From Oleiagrimonas sp963817755 (lineage in GTDB: Bacteria > Pseudomonadota > Gammaproteobacteria > Xanthomonadales > Rhodanobacteraceae): a DNA stretch of 64,000 nt. This document shows, piece by piece, positions 35,435 through 43,475 of this stretch. Under the pieces are notes generated by a model. That model searched no databases. It was not told the DNA's origin and saw nothing but the letters and a program-made list of their open reading frames with translations. A program made the translations under genes and the position numbers. Positions within the stretch are counted from its first letter, which is position 1. The number at the start of each line of letters is the position of its first letter. Location of the stretch: positions 62,001 to 126,000 of the forward strand of contig CAWFPB010000004.1 of assembly GCA_963817755.1 (NCBI GenBank). Reading direction: 5' to 3'.

Positions 35435-36772
35435 ATGAGCGATTTGTGGCGGCGCTGCCTGGAGCGCCTGGAAGGCGAACTCGACGCCGAGGACCTCAAT
35501 ACCTGGCTGTTGCCCCTGCAGGCACGCGAGGACGGCGGCTCCATGCGTCTTTTCGCGCCCAATGCCTACACGCTCGACGTGGTCCGCAGCGACTACCTCG
35601 ATCGTATCCGCAGCGTGCTCGAGCACCTGAACGGCGACACCATGGCCGTGCATCTCAGCGTGGGTTCAGCCAGCCTTCCCGTGCCGCCGGCCCGGGAAGC
35701 AGGCCGCCACGACGGCCGCGGCAACGGCGCCATTGCAGCCTCGCGCAGTGCCGACCACAACCTTGATCCACACTACACCTTCGAGACCTTCGTCGAGGGC
35801 AAGTCCAACCAGCTGGGCAAGGCCGCGGCGATGCAGGTGGCACAGAACCCCGGCCGCGCCTACAACCCGCTGCTGCTGTATGGCGGCACCGGGCTGGGCA
35901 AGACCCATCTCATGCATGCGGCCGGCAACCTGATGTGCCAGCACAAGCAGGGCACCAAGGTGCTGTACCTGCGCTCGGAACAGTTCGTCAGCGCCATGAT
36001 CGAGGCCCTCAGGGCCAAGAACATGGACGCCTTCAAGCGCCGCTTCCGCTCGGTCGACGCGCTGCTGATCGACGACATCCAGTTCTTTGCCGGCAAGGAC
36101 ACCACCCAGGAAGAGTTCTTCCATACCTTCAATGCCCTGTTCGAGGGCAAGCAGCAGATCATCCTGACCTGCGACCGCTATCCGAAGGAAGTGGACAAGC
36201 TCGAGCCGCGCCTGAAATCTCGTCTCGGCTGGGGCCTGTCGGTGGCCATCGAGCCACCGGACTTCGAAACCCGCGCCGCCATCCTGTTGTCCAAGGCCCA
36301 TGACAAGGGCGTGGACGTGCCCGAGGACGTGGCCATGCTGCTGGCCCGGCGCATCCGTTCCAACGTGCGCGATCTCGAGGGTGCGCTCAACACCCTGGCG
36401 GCACGTGCCAATTTCTTCGGGCGGGCGATCAGCGCCGATTTCGCGCAGGAAACGTTGCGCGACCTGCTGAGCACGCATGCCCAGGCCGTCACCGTGCCGA
36501 ATATCCAGAAGACCGTGGCCGACTACTACCAGGTGCGGCTGTCCGACCTGCTCTCCAAGCGTCGTGTGCGCTCTCTGGCGCGCCCGAGGCAGCTGGCGAT
36601 GACCTTGTCCAAGGAGTTGACCGAGCACAGCCTGCCCGAGATCGGCGAGGCGTTCGGTGGCCGCGACCACACCACGGTACTGCACGCGTGCCGTACCATC
36701 CGCGCCTTGATGGACAAGGACGTGCGATTGAAGCAGGACTGGGAGCAATTGATCCGTATACTCACCGGCTGA
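35435..36772 (+). CDS. dnaA: Chromosomal replication initiator protein DnaA
   Basis: 445 residues. Domain I begins MSDLWRRCLERLEGELDAEDLNTW. The AAA+ domain III begins at NLDPHYTFETFVEGKSN; Walker A GGTGLGKT is at residues 150-157 and Walker B LLIDDIQF near 212. The C-terminal DNA-binding domain has the DnaA signature GGRDHTTVLHA (~408-418). ATP-DnaA binds 9-mer boxes and melts the origin. The ATG at 35435 has GAAGG 4 bases upstream. Length is close to the E. coli protein. Confidence 0.98.
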   Translation: MSDLWRRCLERLEGELDAEDLNTWLLPLQAREDGGSMRLFAPNAYTLDVVRSDYLDRIRSVLEHLNGDTMAVHLSVGSASLPVPPAREAGRHDGRGNGAIAASRSADHNLDPHYTFETFVEGKSNQLGKAAAMQVAQNPGRAYNPLLLYGGTGLGKTHLMHAAGNLMCQHKQGTKVLYLRSEQFVSAMIEALRAKNMDAFKRRFRSVDALLIDDIQFFAGKDTTQEEFFHTFNALFEGKQQIILTCDRYPKEVDKLEPRLKSRLGWGLSVAIEPPDFETRAAILLSKAHDKGVDVPEDVAMLLARRIRSNVRDLEGALNTLAARANFFGRAISADFAQETLRDLLSTHAQAVTVPNIQKTVADYYQVRLSDLLSKRRVRSLARPRQLAMTLSKELTEHSLPEIGEAFGGRDHTTVLHACRTIRALMDKDVRLKQDWEQLIRILTG

Positions 36773-36983
36773 GAAGCTGTGGATAACCGGTGGATGTGGC
36801 CATGATGGAAAGTTGTCCACAGTCTGGACACAGGTTTCCGGTTCAGATGCACACCGCTAGTTAACTTTTAAGATATTGATTCAAAAAGGTAAAAATGGCT
36901 TCTCCAAGCATGCACAGGACCAGCCACTACTGCCTTTTCTCTTAAACATCTCATTCTTTGGATTGGGGATAAGGGGCATTCAC
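36773..36983. other. dnaA-dnaN intergenic region, candidate oriC
   Basis: TGTGGATAA at 36778-36786 is a perfect DnaA box. TTGTCCACA at 36813-36821 and TGGGGATAA at 36964-36972 each have one mismatch, and AGATGCACA at 36845-36853 is weaker. Between them GTTAACTTTTAAGATATTG (from 36861) and AAAAAGGTAAAAATG form by far the most AT-rich stretch in the window, suitable as the unwinding element. The region also contains the dnaN leader. This is the best origin candidate here; the rpmH-dnaA gap shows no boxes. Confidence 0.65.
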
Positions 36984-38084
36984 ATGCAATTCGGGATTCA
37001 ACGAGAAGCGCTGCTCAAGCCCTTGCAACAGGTTGTGGGCGTGGTCGAACGCCGCCAGACCCTGCCGGTGCTGGCCAATCTCCTGGTGCAGGCACAGGAC
37101 GGCAAGGTGGCCTTCACCGGAACCGACCTGGAAGTCGAAATGATCGCCAGCATTGCGGTCGAGGGAGCCAACGATGGTGAAGTGACCATCCCGGCGCGCA
37201 AGCTATTCGATATCGTGCGTGCCCTCCCGGATGGCGTGCATATCGACTTGGCGCTGAACGGCGAGCGTGTCGCGCTCAAGGCAGGCCGCAGTCGGTTCAC
37301 CCTGGCAACACTGCCAGCCAGTGAATTCCCGACGATCGAGGACATCGAACTGGTCGAACGTGTCAGCCTGCCCGAAGCCGTCCTCAAGGATCTGATGGAC
37401 CGCACCGCGTTTGCCATGGCCAACCAGGACGTGCGCTATTACCTCAACGGCATGTTGCTGGATCTCAACGAGGATACCTTGCGCTGCGTGGCTACCGATG
37501 GCCATCGCCTGGCGCTGGCCGAGACGGCCCTGTCCTCCGGCGTCGGTTCGCGTCGCCAGATCATCATTCCGCGCAAGGGCGTGATGGAGCTGATCGGCCT
37601 GTTCGAAGCCGGGGAAGGCGAGGTTGAACTCGAATTCGGCCGCAATCACCTGCGCGTGCGCCGCGGCGACGTCACCTTCACCTCCAAGCTGATCGACGGT
37701 CGGTTTCCCGATTACGAAGCCGTCATTCCGATTGGTGCGGACCAGGAAGTGGAACTTCCCCGCGATGCCCTGCGTGCTTCGTTGCAACGCGCGGCGATTC
37801 TTTCCAACGAGAAGTACCGCGGCGTGCGTCTTGAGGTGAGTCCCGGAAAGCTTTGCATCATGGCGCACAACCCGGAACAGGAAGAAGCCGTCGAGGAACT
37901 GGAAGCGGAGACCACGGTGGATGATCTCGCGGTGGGCTTCAATGTCGGTTACCTGATGGACGCGCTGGGCGCCCTGGCCGGAGAGAAGGTCAAGGTGAAC
38001 CTTCGAGATGCGCAGTCCAGTTGTCTGCTGCAGTCCAGCGAGGACGACCGCATCCGTCATGTCATCATGCCGCTCCGGCTCTGA
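36984..38084 (+). CDS. dnaN: DNA polymerase III subunit beta (sliding clamp)
   Basis: 366 residues, the family length. MQFGIQREALLKPLQQVVGVVERRQTLPVLANLL opens the first of three clamp domains; NGMLLDLNEDTLRCVATDGHRLA marks the second, and the protein ends in the conserved HVIMPLRL that builds the partner-binding pocket. The dimeric ring holds polymerase III on DNA. AGGGG precedes the ATG. A strong terminator follows the gene. Confidence 0.98.
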   Translation: MQFGIQREALLKPLQQVVGVVERRQTLPVLANLLVQAQDGKVAFTGTDLEVEMIASIAVEGANDGEVTIPARKLFDIVRALPDGVHIDLALNGERVALKAGRSRFTLATLPASEFPTIEDIELVERVSLPEAVLKDLMDRTAFAMANQDVRYYLNGMLLDLNEDTLRCVATDGHRLALAETALSSGVGSRRQIIIPRKGVMELIGLFEAGEGEVELEFGRNHLRVRRGDVTFTSKLIDGRFPDYEAVIPIGADQEVELPRDALRASLQRAAILSNEKYRGVRLEVSPGKLCIMAHNPEQEEAVEELEAETTVDDLAVGFNVGYLMDALGALAGEKVKVNLRDAQSSCLLQSSEDDRIRHVIMPLRL

Positions 38085-38113
38085 TCTGTAGCGGATTCAT
38101 GACCCAGGTCACC

Positions 38114-38154
38114 GCCGGGCGCGTCGTGTAGTCACGCGCCCGGCGTTCTTTTTT
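38114..38154 (+). terminator. Intrinsic terminator between dnaN and recF
   Basis: GCCGGGCGCGT (38114-38124) pairs perfectly with ACGCGCCCGGC (38134-38144) around a 9-base loop, followed by GTTCTTTTTT. An 11-bp GC stem plus a T-run is a textbook rho-independent terminator. It would cut or attenuate dnaN transcripts before recF. Confidence 0.85.
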
Positions 38155-38168
38155 CCGGAGTCCGCCGA

Positions 38169-39248
38169 TTGCACATTCGTCGCCTGCAGATCCAGTGCCT
38201 GCGCAGCCTCGATGATGTTCGTCTCGAGCTCGATGCCGGCATCAACCTGATCATCGGACCCAACGGGGCCGGCAAGAGCAGCGTGCTGGAAGCGGTCTAT
38301 CTGCTTTCCCACGGCCGTTCCTTCCGCAGCGGTGCACGGGATGCGCTGGTGCAACGCGAATGCGACCGCATGAGCGTGTATGCAGAGGTCGTCGACGTGT
38401 CCGCAAGCGTGCATCGACTGGGACTCGGTCGTCAGGGACATCGATGGCAGGTGCATCTGGATGGCGAGTCTTCGCGCACGTTGGGTGATCTGGTGGCCCA
38501 TTGCGCTGTCATCTGTTTCGAACCCGGCTCCCATGCCTTGATTGCCGGCCCCGGGGAAGAGCGGCGCCGCTACCTCGATTGGGGAGTGTTCCACGTGGAA
38601 CAGGCGTTCCTCCAGCATTGGCGTCGTTACCAGCGCGCCTTGCGTCAACGCAATGCCCTGCTTCGGCATGCTGGCATGGGAGGGGATCCTGCAGCTCTGG
38701 ATGCCTGGGAGTCCGAGTTGTCGCAATCCGGAGAACACATTGCCCAGGCCCGCGCTTCCTATGTGGAGCAGCTCACACCCCATCTCGAGCGACAGTTGCT
38801 GGCCTTGCTTCCGGAATTGGGAGCGATGGCCCTTGATTATCGCCGTGGCTGGAGTGAAGAACAGTCCCTGGCCGAATCTCTGGCTCAACGACGCGAGCGT
38901 GATTCGTACCGTGGTCACACCGCGGTCGGTCCGCATCGCGCCGACTGGAGCGTGGGTTTCGAACACGCTCCATCGCGCGAACACCTTTCTCGCGGTCAGG
39001 AAAAGCTCTGTGCCATGGCCTGTCTTCTGGCGCAAGGACATCTTTACGCCGAGCGGCATGGGCACTGGCCCATTTTCTGCCTGGATGATCTTGCTTCCGA
39101 ACTGGATGCTCATCATCAGTCGAGCGTCGTCCGGTCGCTTTCTTCGGTCGAGGCCCAGGTGTTGGTCACTGGAACCGAACCCGTGGCGGCCATGCAGGAT
39201 GTGGAGGCCAGGGTGTTCCACGTGGAACACGGAAGGATCAAATCCTGA
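38169..39248 (+). CDS. recF: DNA replication and repair protein RecF
   Basis: 359 residues from a TTG start at 38169, with CCGGAG 10 bases upstream; the initial MHIRRLQIQCLRSLDDV matches RecF. Walker A GPNGAGKSS (30-38), ABC signature LSRGQEK and Walker B IFCLDDLASELD are all present. RecF with RecO and RecR loads RecA at gaps. Unusually it contains two parS palindromes, both in the same codon phase, coding VFHVEQ (from residue 140) and VFHVEH (from 349). GC content is a little lower than in the flanks. A terminator separates it from dnaN. Confidence 0.96.
   Translation: MHIRRLQIQCLRSLDDVRLELDAGINLIIGPNGAGKSSVLEAVYLLSHGRSFRSGARDALVQRECDRMSVYAEVVDVSASVHRLGLGRQGHRWQVHLDGESSRTLGDLVAHCAVICFEPGSHALIAGPGEERRRYLDWGVFHVEQAFLQHWRRYQRALRQRNALLRHAGMGGDPAALDAWESELSQSGEHIAQARASYVEQLTPHLERQLLALLPELGAMALDYRRGWSEEQSLAESLAQRRERDSYRGHTAVGPHRADWSVGFEHAPSREHLSRGQEKLCAMACLLAQGHLYAERHGHWPIFCLDDLASELDAHHQSSVVRSLSSVEAQVLVTGTEPVAAMQDVEARVFHVEHGRIKS
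38587..38602. other. parS centromere site 1 (ParB binding), inside recF
   Basis: TGTTCCACGTGGAACA is a perfect 16-bp palindrome that matches the parS sites of Pseudomonas and differs by one position class from the general consensus TGTTNCACGTGAAACA. It lies about 1.7 kb from the candidate origin, where chromosomal parS sites are expected. Confidence 0.88.
39214..39229. other. parS centromere site 2 (ParB binding), inside the 3' end of recF
   Basis: A second, identical TGTTCCACGTGGAACA, 627 bases from the first and 20 bases before the recF stop. An exact repeat of a 16-bp palindrome within one gene cannot be chance. Confidence 0.88.
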
Positions 39249-39317
39249 GGCCAGCCATTCCCGTCCGGGAACCGGGCAAAACGGCCGTTGCGGGCGGGCA
39301 GGGTTCATCCATCGCCC

Positions 39318-39326
39318 TGCTATACT
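39318..39326 (+). promoter_or_regulatory. Extended -10 promoter for gyrB
   Basis: TGC-TATACT, an extended -10 with one mismatch in the hexamer, 66 bases before the gyrB ATG. No clear -35. Gyrase promoters often respond to supercoiling, which cannot be judged here. Confidence 0.45.
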
Positions 39327-39392
39327 GGAACGAATGGCGTATCGCCCCGAAATCCTCACGCCCGGCTGGTGCCGGGCCAGCGGCAGTCGAGC

Positions 39393-41801
39393 ATGAACCA
39401 AACCTACGATTCCAGCAGCATCAAGGTCCTCAAGGGTCTCGAAGCGGTCCGCAAGCGCCCGGGCATGTACATCGGCGATACCGATGACGGTACCGGCCTG
39501 CATCATATGGTCTTCGAGGTCGTCGACAACTCCATCGACGAAGCGCTGGCTGGTCACTGCGACCGGGTCGTGGTGACCATCCACGAGGATGGATCGGTCA
39601 GCGTCAGCGACAACGGCCGCGGCATCCCGGTCAAGGACCACCCCGAGGAAGGGCGCTCGACTGCGGAAGTCGTGATGACCGTGTTGCATGCCGGCGGCAA
39701 GTTCGACGCCAATTCCTACAAGGTCTCCGGTGGCCTGCATGGCGTGGGCGTGTCGGTGGTCAATGCCCTGAGCGAAAGCCTGTGGCTGACCATTTACCGT
39801 GACGGTCAGGAATACCGCCAGGAATACGCCGATGGCGAGCCGCTCCGGCCGATCGAGGCCGTGGCCGACACCGACCGCAGCGGCACCATGGTCCGCTTCC
39901 TGCCGAGTCCGAAGACCTTCACCAACATCGAATTCCATTACGACATCCTGGCCAAGCGCCTGCGCGAGCTGGCGTTCCTCAATTCCGGGGTGCGTATCGA
40001 GCTCAACGACGAGCGCGTCGATCGCCATGATGTCTTTGCCTACGAGGGCGGCATCCGTTCCTTCGTCGAGCACCTGGCGCAGCTCAAGACGCCGCTGCAT
40101 CCCAACGTGATCAGCATCGGTGCCGAGCAGGACGGCATCGTCGTCGAGCTGGCCATGCAGTGGACCGACGGTTACCAGGAAACGATGTTCTGCTTCACCA
40201 ACAACATCCCGCAGCGCGATGGCGGCACCCACCTGACCGGCTTCCGCGCTGCGCTCACGCGCACGCTGCAGAACTACATCGAGAAGGAGGGCCTGTCCCG
40301 GAGCAAGGTCTCGTTGTCCGGCGACGACATGCGTGAAGGCATGATTGCGGTGCTTTCGGTGAAGGTGCCCGATCCGAAGTTTTCCTCGCAGACCAAGGAC
40401 AAACTGGTTTCGTCCGAGGTCAAGACGGTCGTCGAGCAGGTCGTCAACAAGGAACTGGGCGATTTCCTGCTCGAACATCCGGCCGAGGGCAAGGCGATTG
40501 CCTCCAAGGCCGTCGATGCCGCGCGTGCCCGCGAGGCGGCGCGCAAGGCCCGCGAAATGACCCGGCGCAAGGGTGCCCTGGACATTGCCGGCCTGCCGGG
40601 CAAGCTGGCCGACTGCCAGGAGAAGGATCCGGCGCTGTCCGAGCTGTTCCTGGTCGAGGGTGATTCGGCCGGCGGCTCGGCCAAGCAGGGCCGCAACCGC
40701 AAGACCCAGGCGGTGCTTCCGCTGAAGGGCAAGATCCTCAATGTCGAGAAGGCGCGCTTTGACAAGATGCTTTCCTCGGCCGAGGTTGGCACGCTGATCA
40801 CCGCGCTCGGCACCGGCATCGGCAAGGACGAGTACGACCCGGACAAGCTTCGCTATCACCGCATCATCATCATGACCGATGCCGACGTGGATGGTTCGCA
40901 CATCCGCACCTTGCTGCTGACGTTCTTCTACCGGCAGATGCCCGAGCTGATCGAGCGTGGCCATGTCTACATTGGCCTGCCGCCGCTGTACAAGATCAAG
41001 CAGGGCAAGAACGAGCTGTACCTGAAGGATGACGCGGCGCTCAACGCCTACCTGATTTCCAATGCGGTGGAAGGGGCCGAGCTGCTGTATGACCCGGATG
41101 CGCCACCGATCAGCGGTGAACCGCTGGAGAGCCTGCTGCGCAACTACCAGGCCGCATTGAACCAGATCGATCGCCTCAACACTCGCTGCGACACGCTCGT
41201 GTGGTCGGCCATGCTCGAGCATGCGCCCCTGGAACCGAGCCTGTGGGACGATCCGGCTGCCCTGCAGGGCTGGCTGGACGCGCTGGCCAGCCGCCTGGCC
41301 GCCAGCGGCCTGGGCAAGCCGCGTTTTCGTTTTGCGTTGCGAGCGGCCAGCGAGGACCAGCCTGCCGCGATCGAGGTGGTACGTAGCCAGCATGGCCTGG
41401 AGCACACCTGGATCCTGTCGCAGCCGTTTTTCTCCGGCACCGAATACCGGCCGATCCTGGCCGTGGCTCGCGCACTCGACGGCATGATCCAGCCAGGCGC
41501 CGAAGCGCGACGCGGCAACGCCTCGCGCGGCATCGTGCAGTTCAGCGAGGCACGCGAATGGCTCCTCGGCGAGGCCAAGAAGGGCCGCAGCATCCAGCGC
41601 TTCAAAGGTCTGGGCGAGATGAATCCCGAGCAGCTGTGGGAAACCACGGTCAATCCGGAAACACGCCGCATGCTGCAGGTGGGGGTCGAGGACGCGGTGG
41701 CCGCCGACCAGATGTTTTCCATGCTCATGGGCGAGGCGGTCGAACCGCGCAGGGACTTCATCGAGAGCAACGCGTTGCGCGTGGCCAACCTCGACATCTG
41801 A
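39393..41801 (+). CDS. gyrB: DNA gyrase subunit B
   Basis: 802 residues, close to E. coli GyrB. ATPase domain: IKVLKGLEAVRKRPGMYIGDT, VVDNSIDEALAGHCD and LHGVGVSVVNALS. TOPRIM domain: LVEGDSAGGSAKQGRNR and MTDADVDGSHIRTLLLTF. The long gammaproteobacterial insert follows (~560-720), then QRFKGLGEMNPEQLWETT and the tail RRDFIESNALRVANLDI. With GyrA it introduces negative supercoils and is the target of aminocoumarins. The ribosome site is weak. Confidence 0.98.
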   Translation: MNQTYDSSSIKVLKGLEAVRKRPGMYIGDTDDGTGLHHMVFEVVDNSIDEALAGHCDRVVVTIHEDGSVSVSDNGRGIPVKDHPEEGRSTAEVVMTVLHAGGKFDANSYKVSGGLHGVGVSVVNALSESLWLTIYRDGQEYRQEYADGEPLRPIEAVADTDRSGTMVRFLPSPKTFTNIEFHYDILAKRLRELAFLNSGVRIELNDERVDRHDVFAYEGGIRSFVEHLAQLKTPLHPNVISIGAEQDGIVVELAMQWTDGYQETMFCFTNNIPQRDGGTHLTGFRAALTRTLQNYIEKEGLSRSKVSLSGDDMREGMIAVLSVKVPDPKFSSQTKDKLVSSEVKTVVEQVVNKELGDFLLEHPAEGKAIASKAVDAARAREAARKAREMTRRKGALDIAGLPGKLADCQEKDPALSELFLVEGDSAGGSAKQGRNRKTQAVLPLKGKILNVEKARFDKMLSSAEVGTLITALGTGIGKDEYDPDKLRYHRIIIMTDADVDGSHIRTLLLTFFYRQMPELIERGHVYIGLPPLYKIKQGKNELYLKDDAALNAYLISNAVEGAELLYDPDAPPISGEPLESLLRNYQAALNQIDRLNTRCDTLVWSAMLEHAPLEPSLWDDPAALQGWLDALASRLAASGLGKPRFRFALRAASEDQPAAIEVVRSQHGLEHTWILSQPFFSGTEYRPILAVARALDGMIQPGAEARRGNASRGIVQFSEAREWLLGEAKKGRSIQRFKGLGEMNPEQLWETTVNPETRRMLQVGVEDAVAADQMFSMLMGEAVEPRRDFIESNALRVANLDI

Positions 41802-41922
41802 CATCCGCGGGCCGGTTGCCGATTCGATCGCACGATCGTCTGTCGAACCGGCCAGATGTAAAATTTAAGTAAAATCAATACGCTGGCGTATTCTTTGCGC
41901 GCAGTCCATCACTTGAGTATTC

Positions 41923-41931
41923 GATAATGAT
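41923..41931 (+). promoter_or_regulatory. Fur-box-like half site / possible -10 upstream of the Ton operon
   Basis: GATAATGAT equals one half of the classical Fur box; the second half is poorly matched. It lies 68 bases upstream of the TPR gene that precedes tonB. GATAAT may instead be a -10 box. Iron regulation of the Ton system is common, so this is plausible but weak. Confidence 0.25.
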
Positions 41932-41998
41932 GCGGGTACTCTTGACGACTTGACCGCGCGACGGACTGCGCATGCCCCCGCAACCACTGAGGTGAACG

Positions 41999-43294
41999 AT
42001 GAAGTTGGTATCGTTTTCAAAAGTTCTGATGGCCGGCGCCCTGGCGTTGACCATGATCAGCGGCACCGCCCTGGCGCATGGCGGCCGCGCGGACAGCCAG
42101 AAGAAACAGCAAACGAAATATCCGAATGCCACGCGCACCGCGCCCAAGCTGGACCTGCGCACGCAGTCCGATGCCGATGCGATCAACAAGGGCGCCCAGG
42201 CCTACAACAAGGGCGACTACGATCAGGCCAAGAAGCTGCTGCAGCCGTTCGCCGACGGCAAGGGCACCGATTCCAAGTATGCCCAGGTGGTGGCACTGCA
42301 GATCCTGGGCAATATCGCCTTCAAGAATGGCCACATGGACCAGGCGATTGCCAACCTTGAGAAGGCCCTCAGCCTCAAGGTGATGCCGAACGACACGTAT
42401 TTCGACATGGAGTACGAACTGGCCCAGTTCTACCAGGCCAACGGCAAATACCAGAAGTCGCTGGACACCGTCGAAAAGTGGCGCAGCGTCGGCAAGCGCG
42501 AAACGGCCGATTCCTATGGCCTGGAAGGCGTCGACTACTACCGGTTGGGGCACTACAACAAGGCCATTGCCGCGATCAAGAAAGCGCAGTCGATGACCGA
42601 CAAGCCCAACACGGTCTGGAACCAGGTGCTGGCCGCCAGCTATGCGGAGACCGGAAACACCGACCAGGCGGTCGCAGCCGCCAAGGCGCAGCTGGCCAAG
42701 CACCCCGATGACATGACCACCCTGCACAACACCGTGTCGGTGCTGATCAGTGCGGGCAAGTACTCCGAAGCGCTGGACATGATGCAGCAGGCCAACGACA
42801 AGGGTCTGTTCAAGCAGGGTAAGGATTACATCCTGATGGCCAAGCTGCACATGATGAAGGCCAACGACGCCGACAAGCCCAAGCCGGAGACCCGGGCCGC
42901 ACTGGCCGTCCTCGAGGAAGGTATGAAAAAGGGGCTGGTCAAGCCCGGCTACGAGAGCTACCGCATCGAGGGCGATGCCTATTACCTGCAGGACGATGTC
43001 AGGAAGGCCATCGGCAAGTACGAGCTGGCCGCCAAGACTGCGCCCGATGGTCAGATGAACCTGCAGGCCGCAAGCCTGCTGCTCAGCCAGGGCCAGCGTA
43101 GCGCGGCGCGCACCCATGCACGCGAGGCGATCAAACAGGGCCTCAAGCACCCGGGACATGCCTACATGATCATCGCCGAAGTCGAGCGTCACTACGGGCA
43201 CGAGAACGCAGCGGTTGCCGCTGTGCGCAAGGCAGAAAAGGATCCGGCCACCAGGGCCAAGGCCAAAGCCTGGCTGAAAAAAGCGAACCACTAA
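41999..43294 (+). CDS. Periplasmic TPR-repeat protein preceding tonB
   Basis: 431 residues with a Sec signal peptide (VLMAGALALTMISGTALAHG). The mature part is built of tetratricopeptide-like repeats: AQAYNKGDYDQAKKLL, GNIAFKNGHMDQAIANLEKAL, AQFYQANGKYQKSLDTV, YYRLGHYNKAIAAIKKA, and further units to the end. TPR proteins encoded next to tonB-exbBD act as accessory factors of Ton energy transfer in some bacteria (TtpC-like); that role is an inference from position. GAGGTG lies 6 bases before the ATG. Confidence 0.85.
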   Translation: MKLVSFSKVLMAGALALTMISGTALAHGGRADSQKKQQTKYPNATRTAPKLDLRTQSDADAINKGAQAYNKGDYDQAKKLLQPFADGKGTDSKYAQVVALQILGNIAFKNGHMDQAIANLEKALSLKVMPNDTYFDMEYELAQFYQANGKYQKSLDTVEKWRSVGKRETADSYGLEGVDYYRLGHYNKAIAAIKKAQSMTDKPNTVWNQVLAASYAETGNTDQAVAAAKAQLAKHPDDMTTLHNTVSVLISAGKYSEALDMMQQANDKGLFKQGKDYILMAKLHMMKANDADKPKPETRAALAVLEEGMKKGLVKPGYESYRIEGDAYYLQDDVRKAIGKYELAAKTAPDGQMNLQAASLLLSQGQRSAARTHAREAIKQGLKHPGHAYMIIAEVERHYGHENAAVAAVRKAEKDPATRAKAKAWLKKANH

Positions 43295-43310
43295 TTAAGC
43301 GTAACCCTAT

Positions 43311-43328
43311 AAATCCTAAGGATTTTTT
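43311..43328 (+). terminator. Weak terminator after the TPR gene
   Basis: AAATCC and GGATTT form a 6-bp stem with a TAA loop, continuing into TTTG. Weak and AT-rich; may let much transcription through to tonB. Confidence 0.35.
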
Positions 43329-43396
43329 GGTACATGAACCGGGGCTATACAAAACTGCGTCGCTAGTGTACCTTGGGTAACTTCCGCTCCACGGAT

Positions 43397-43431
43397 GGGG
43401 TGACGCCAAGGAAAGCATCCTGCGTCACCCC
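43397..43431 (+). promoter_or_regulatory. Stable hairpin in the tonB leader
   Basis: GGGGTGACGC (43397-43406) and GCGTCACCCC (43422-43431) are perfect complements around a 15-base loop. There is no T-run. It ends 44 bases before the tonB ATG, which itself lacks a clear ribosome site, so the structure may influence tonB translation. Confidence 0.45.
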
Positions 43432-43475
43432 GTTAGGGTGGACACAACATTCCGTTGGGTTTTAGCAATTAACTG

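Noticed and set aside
38109..41804. 1231-codon open frame on the minus strand across recF and gyrB
   Set aside because: It is antisense to two unmistakable genes, its translation is low-complexity with His/Gln/Leu runs, and it exists because high-GC codon bias leaves few antisense stops.
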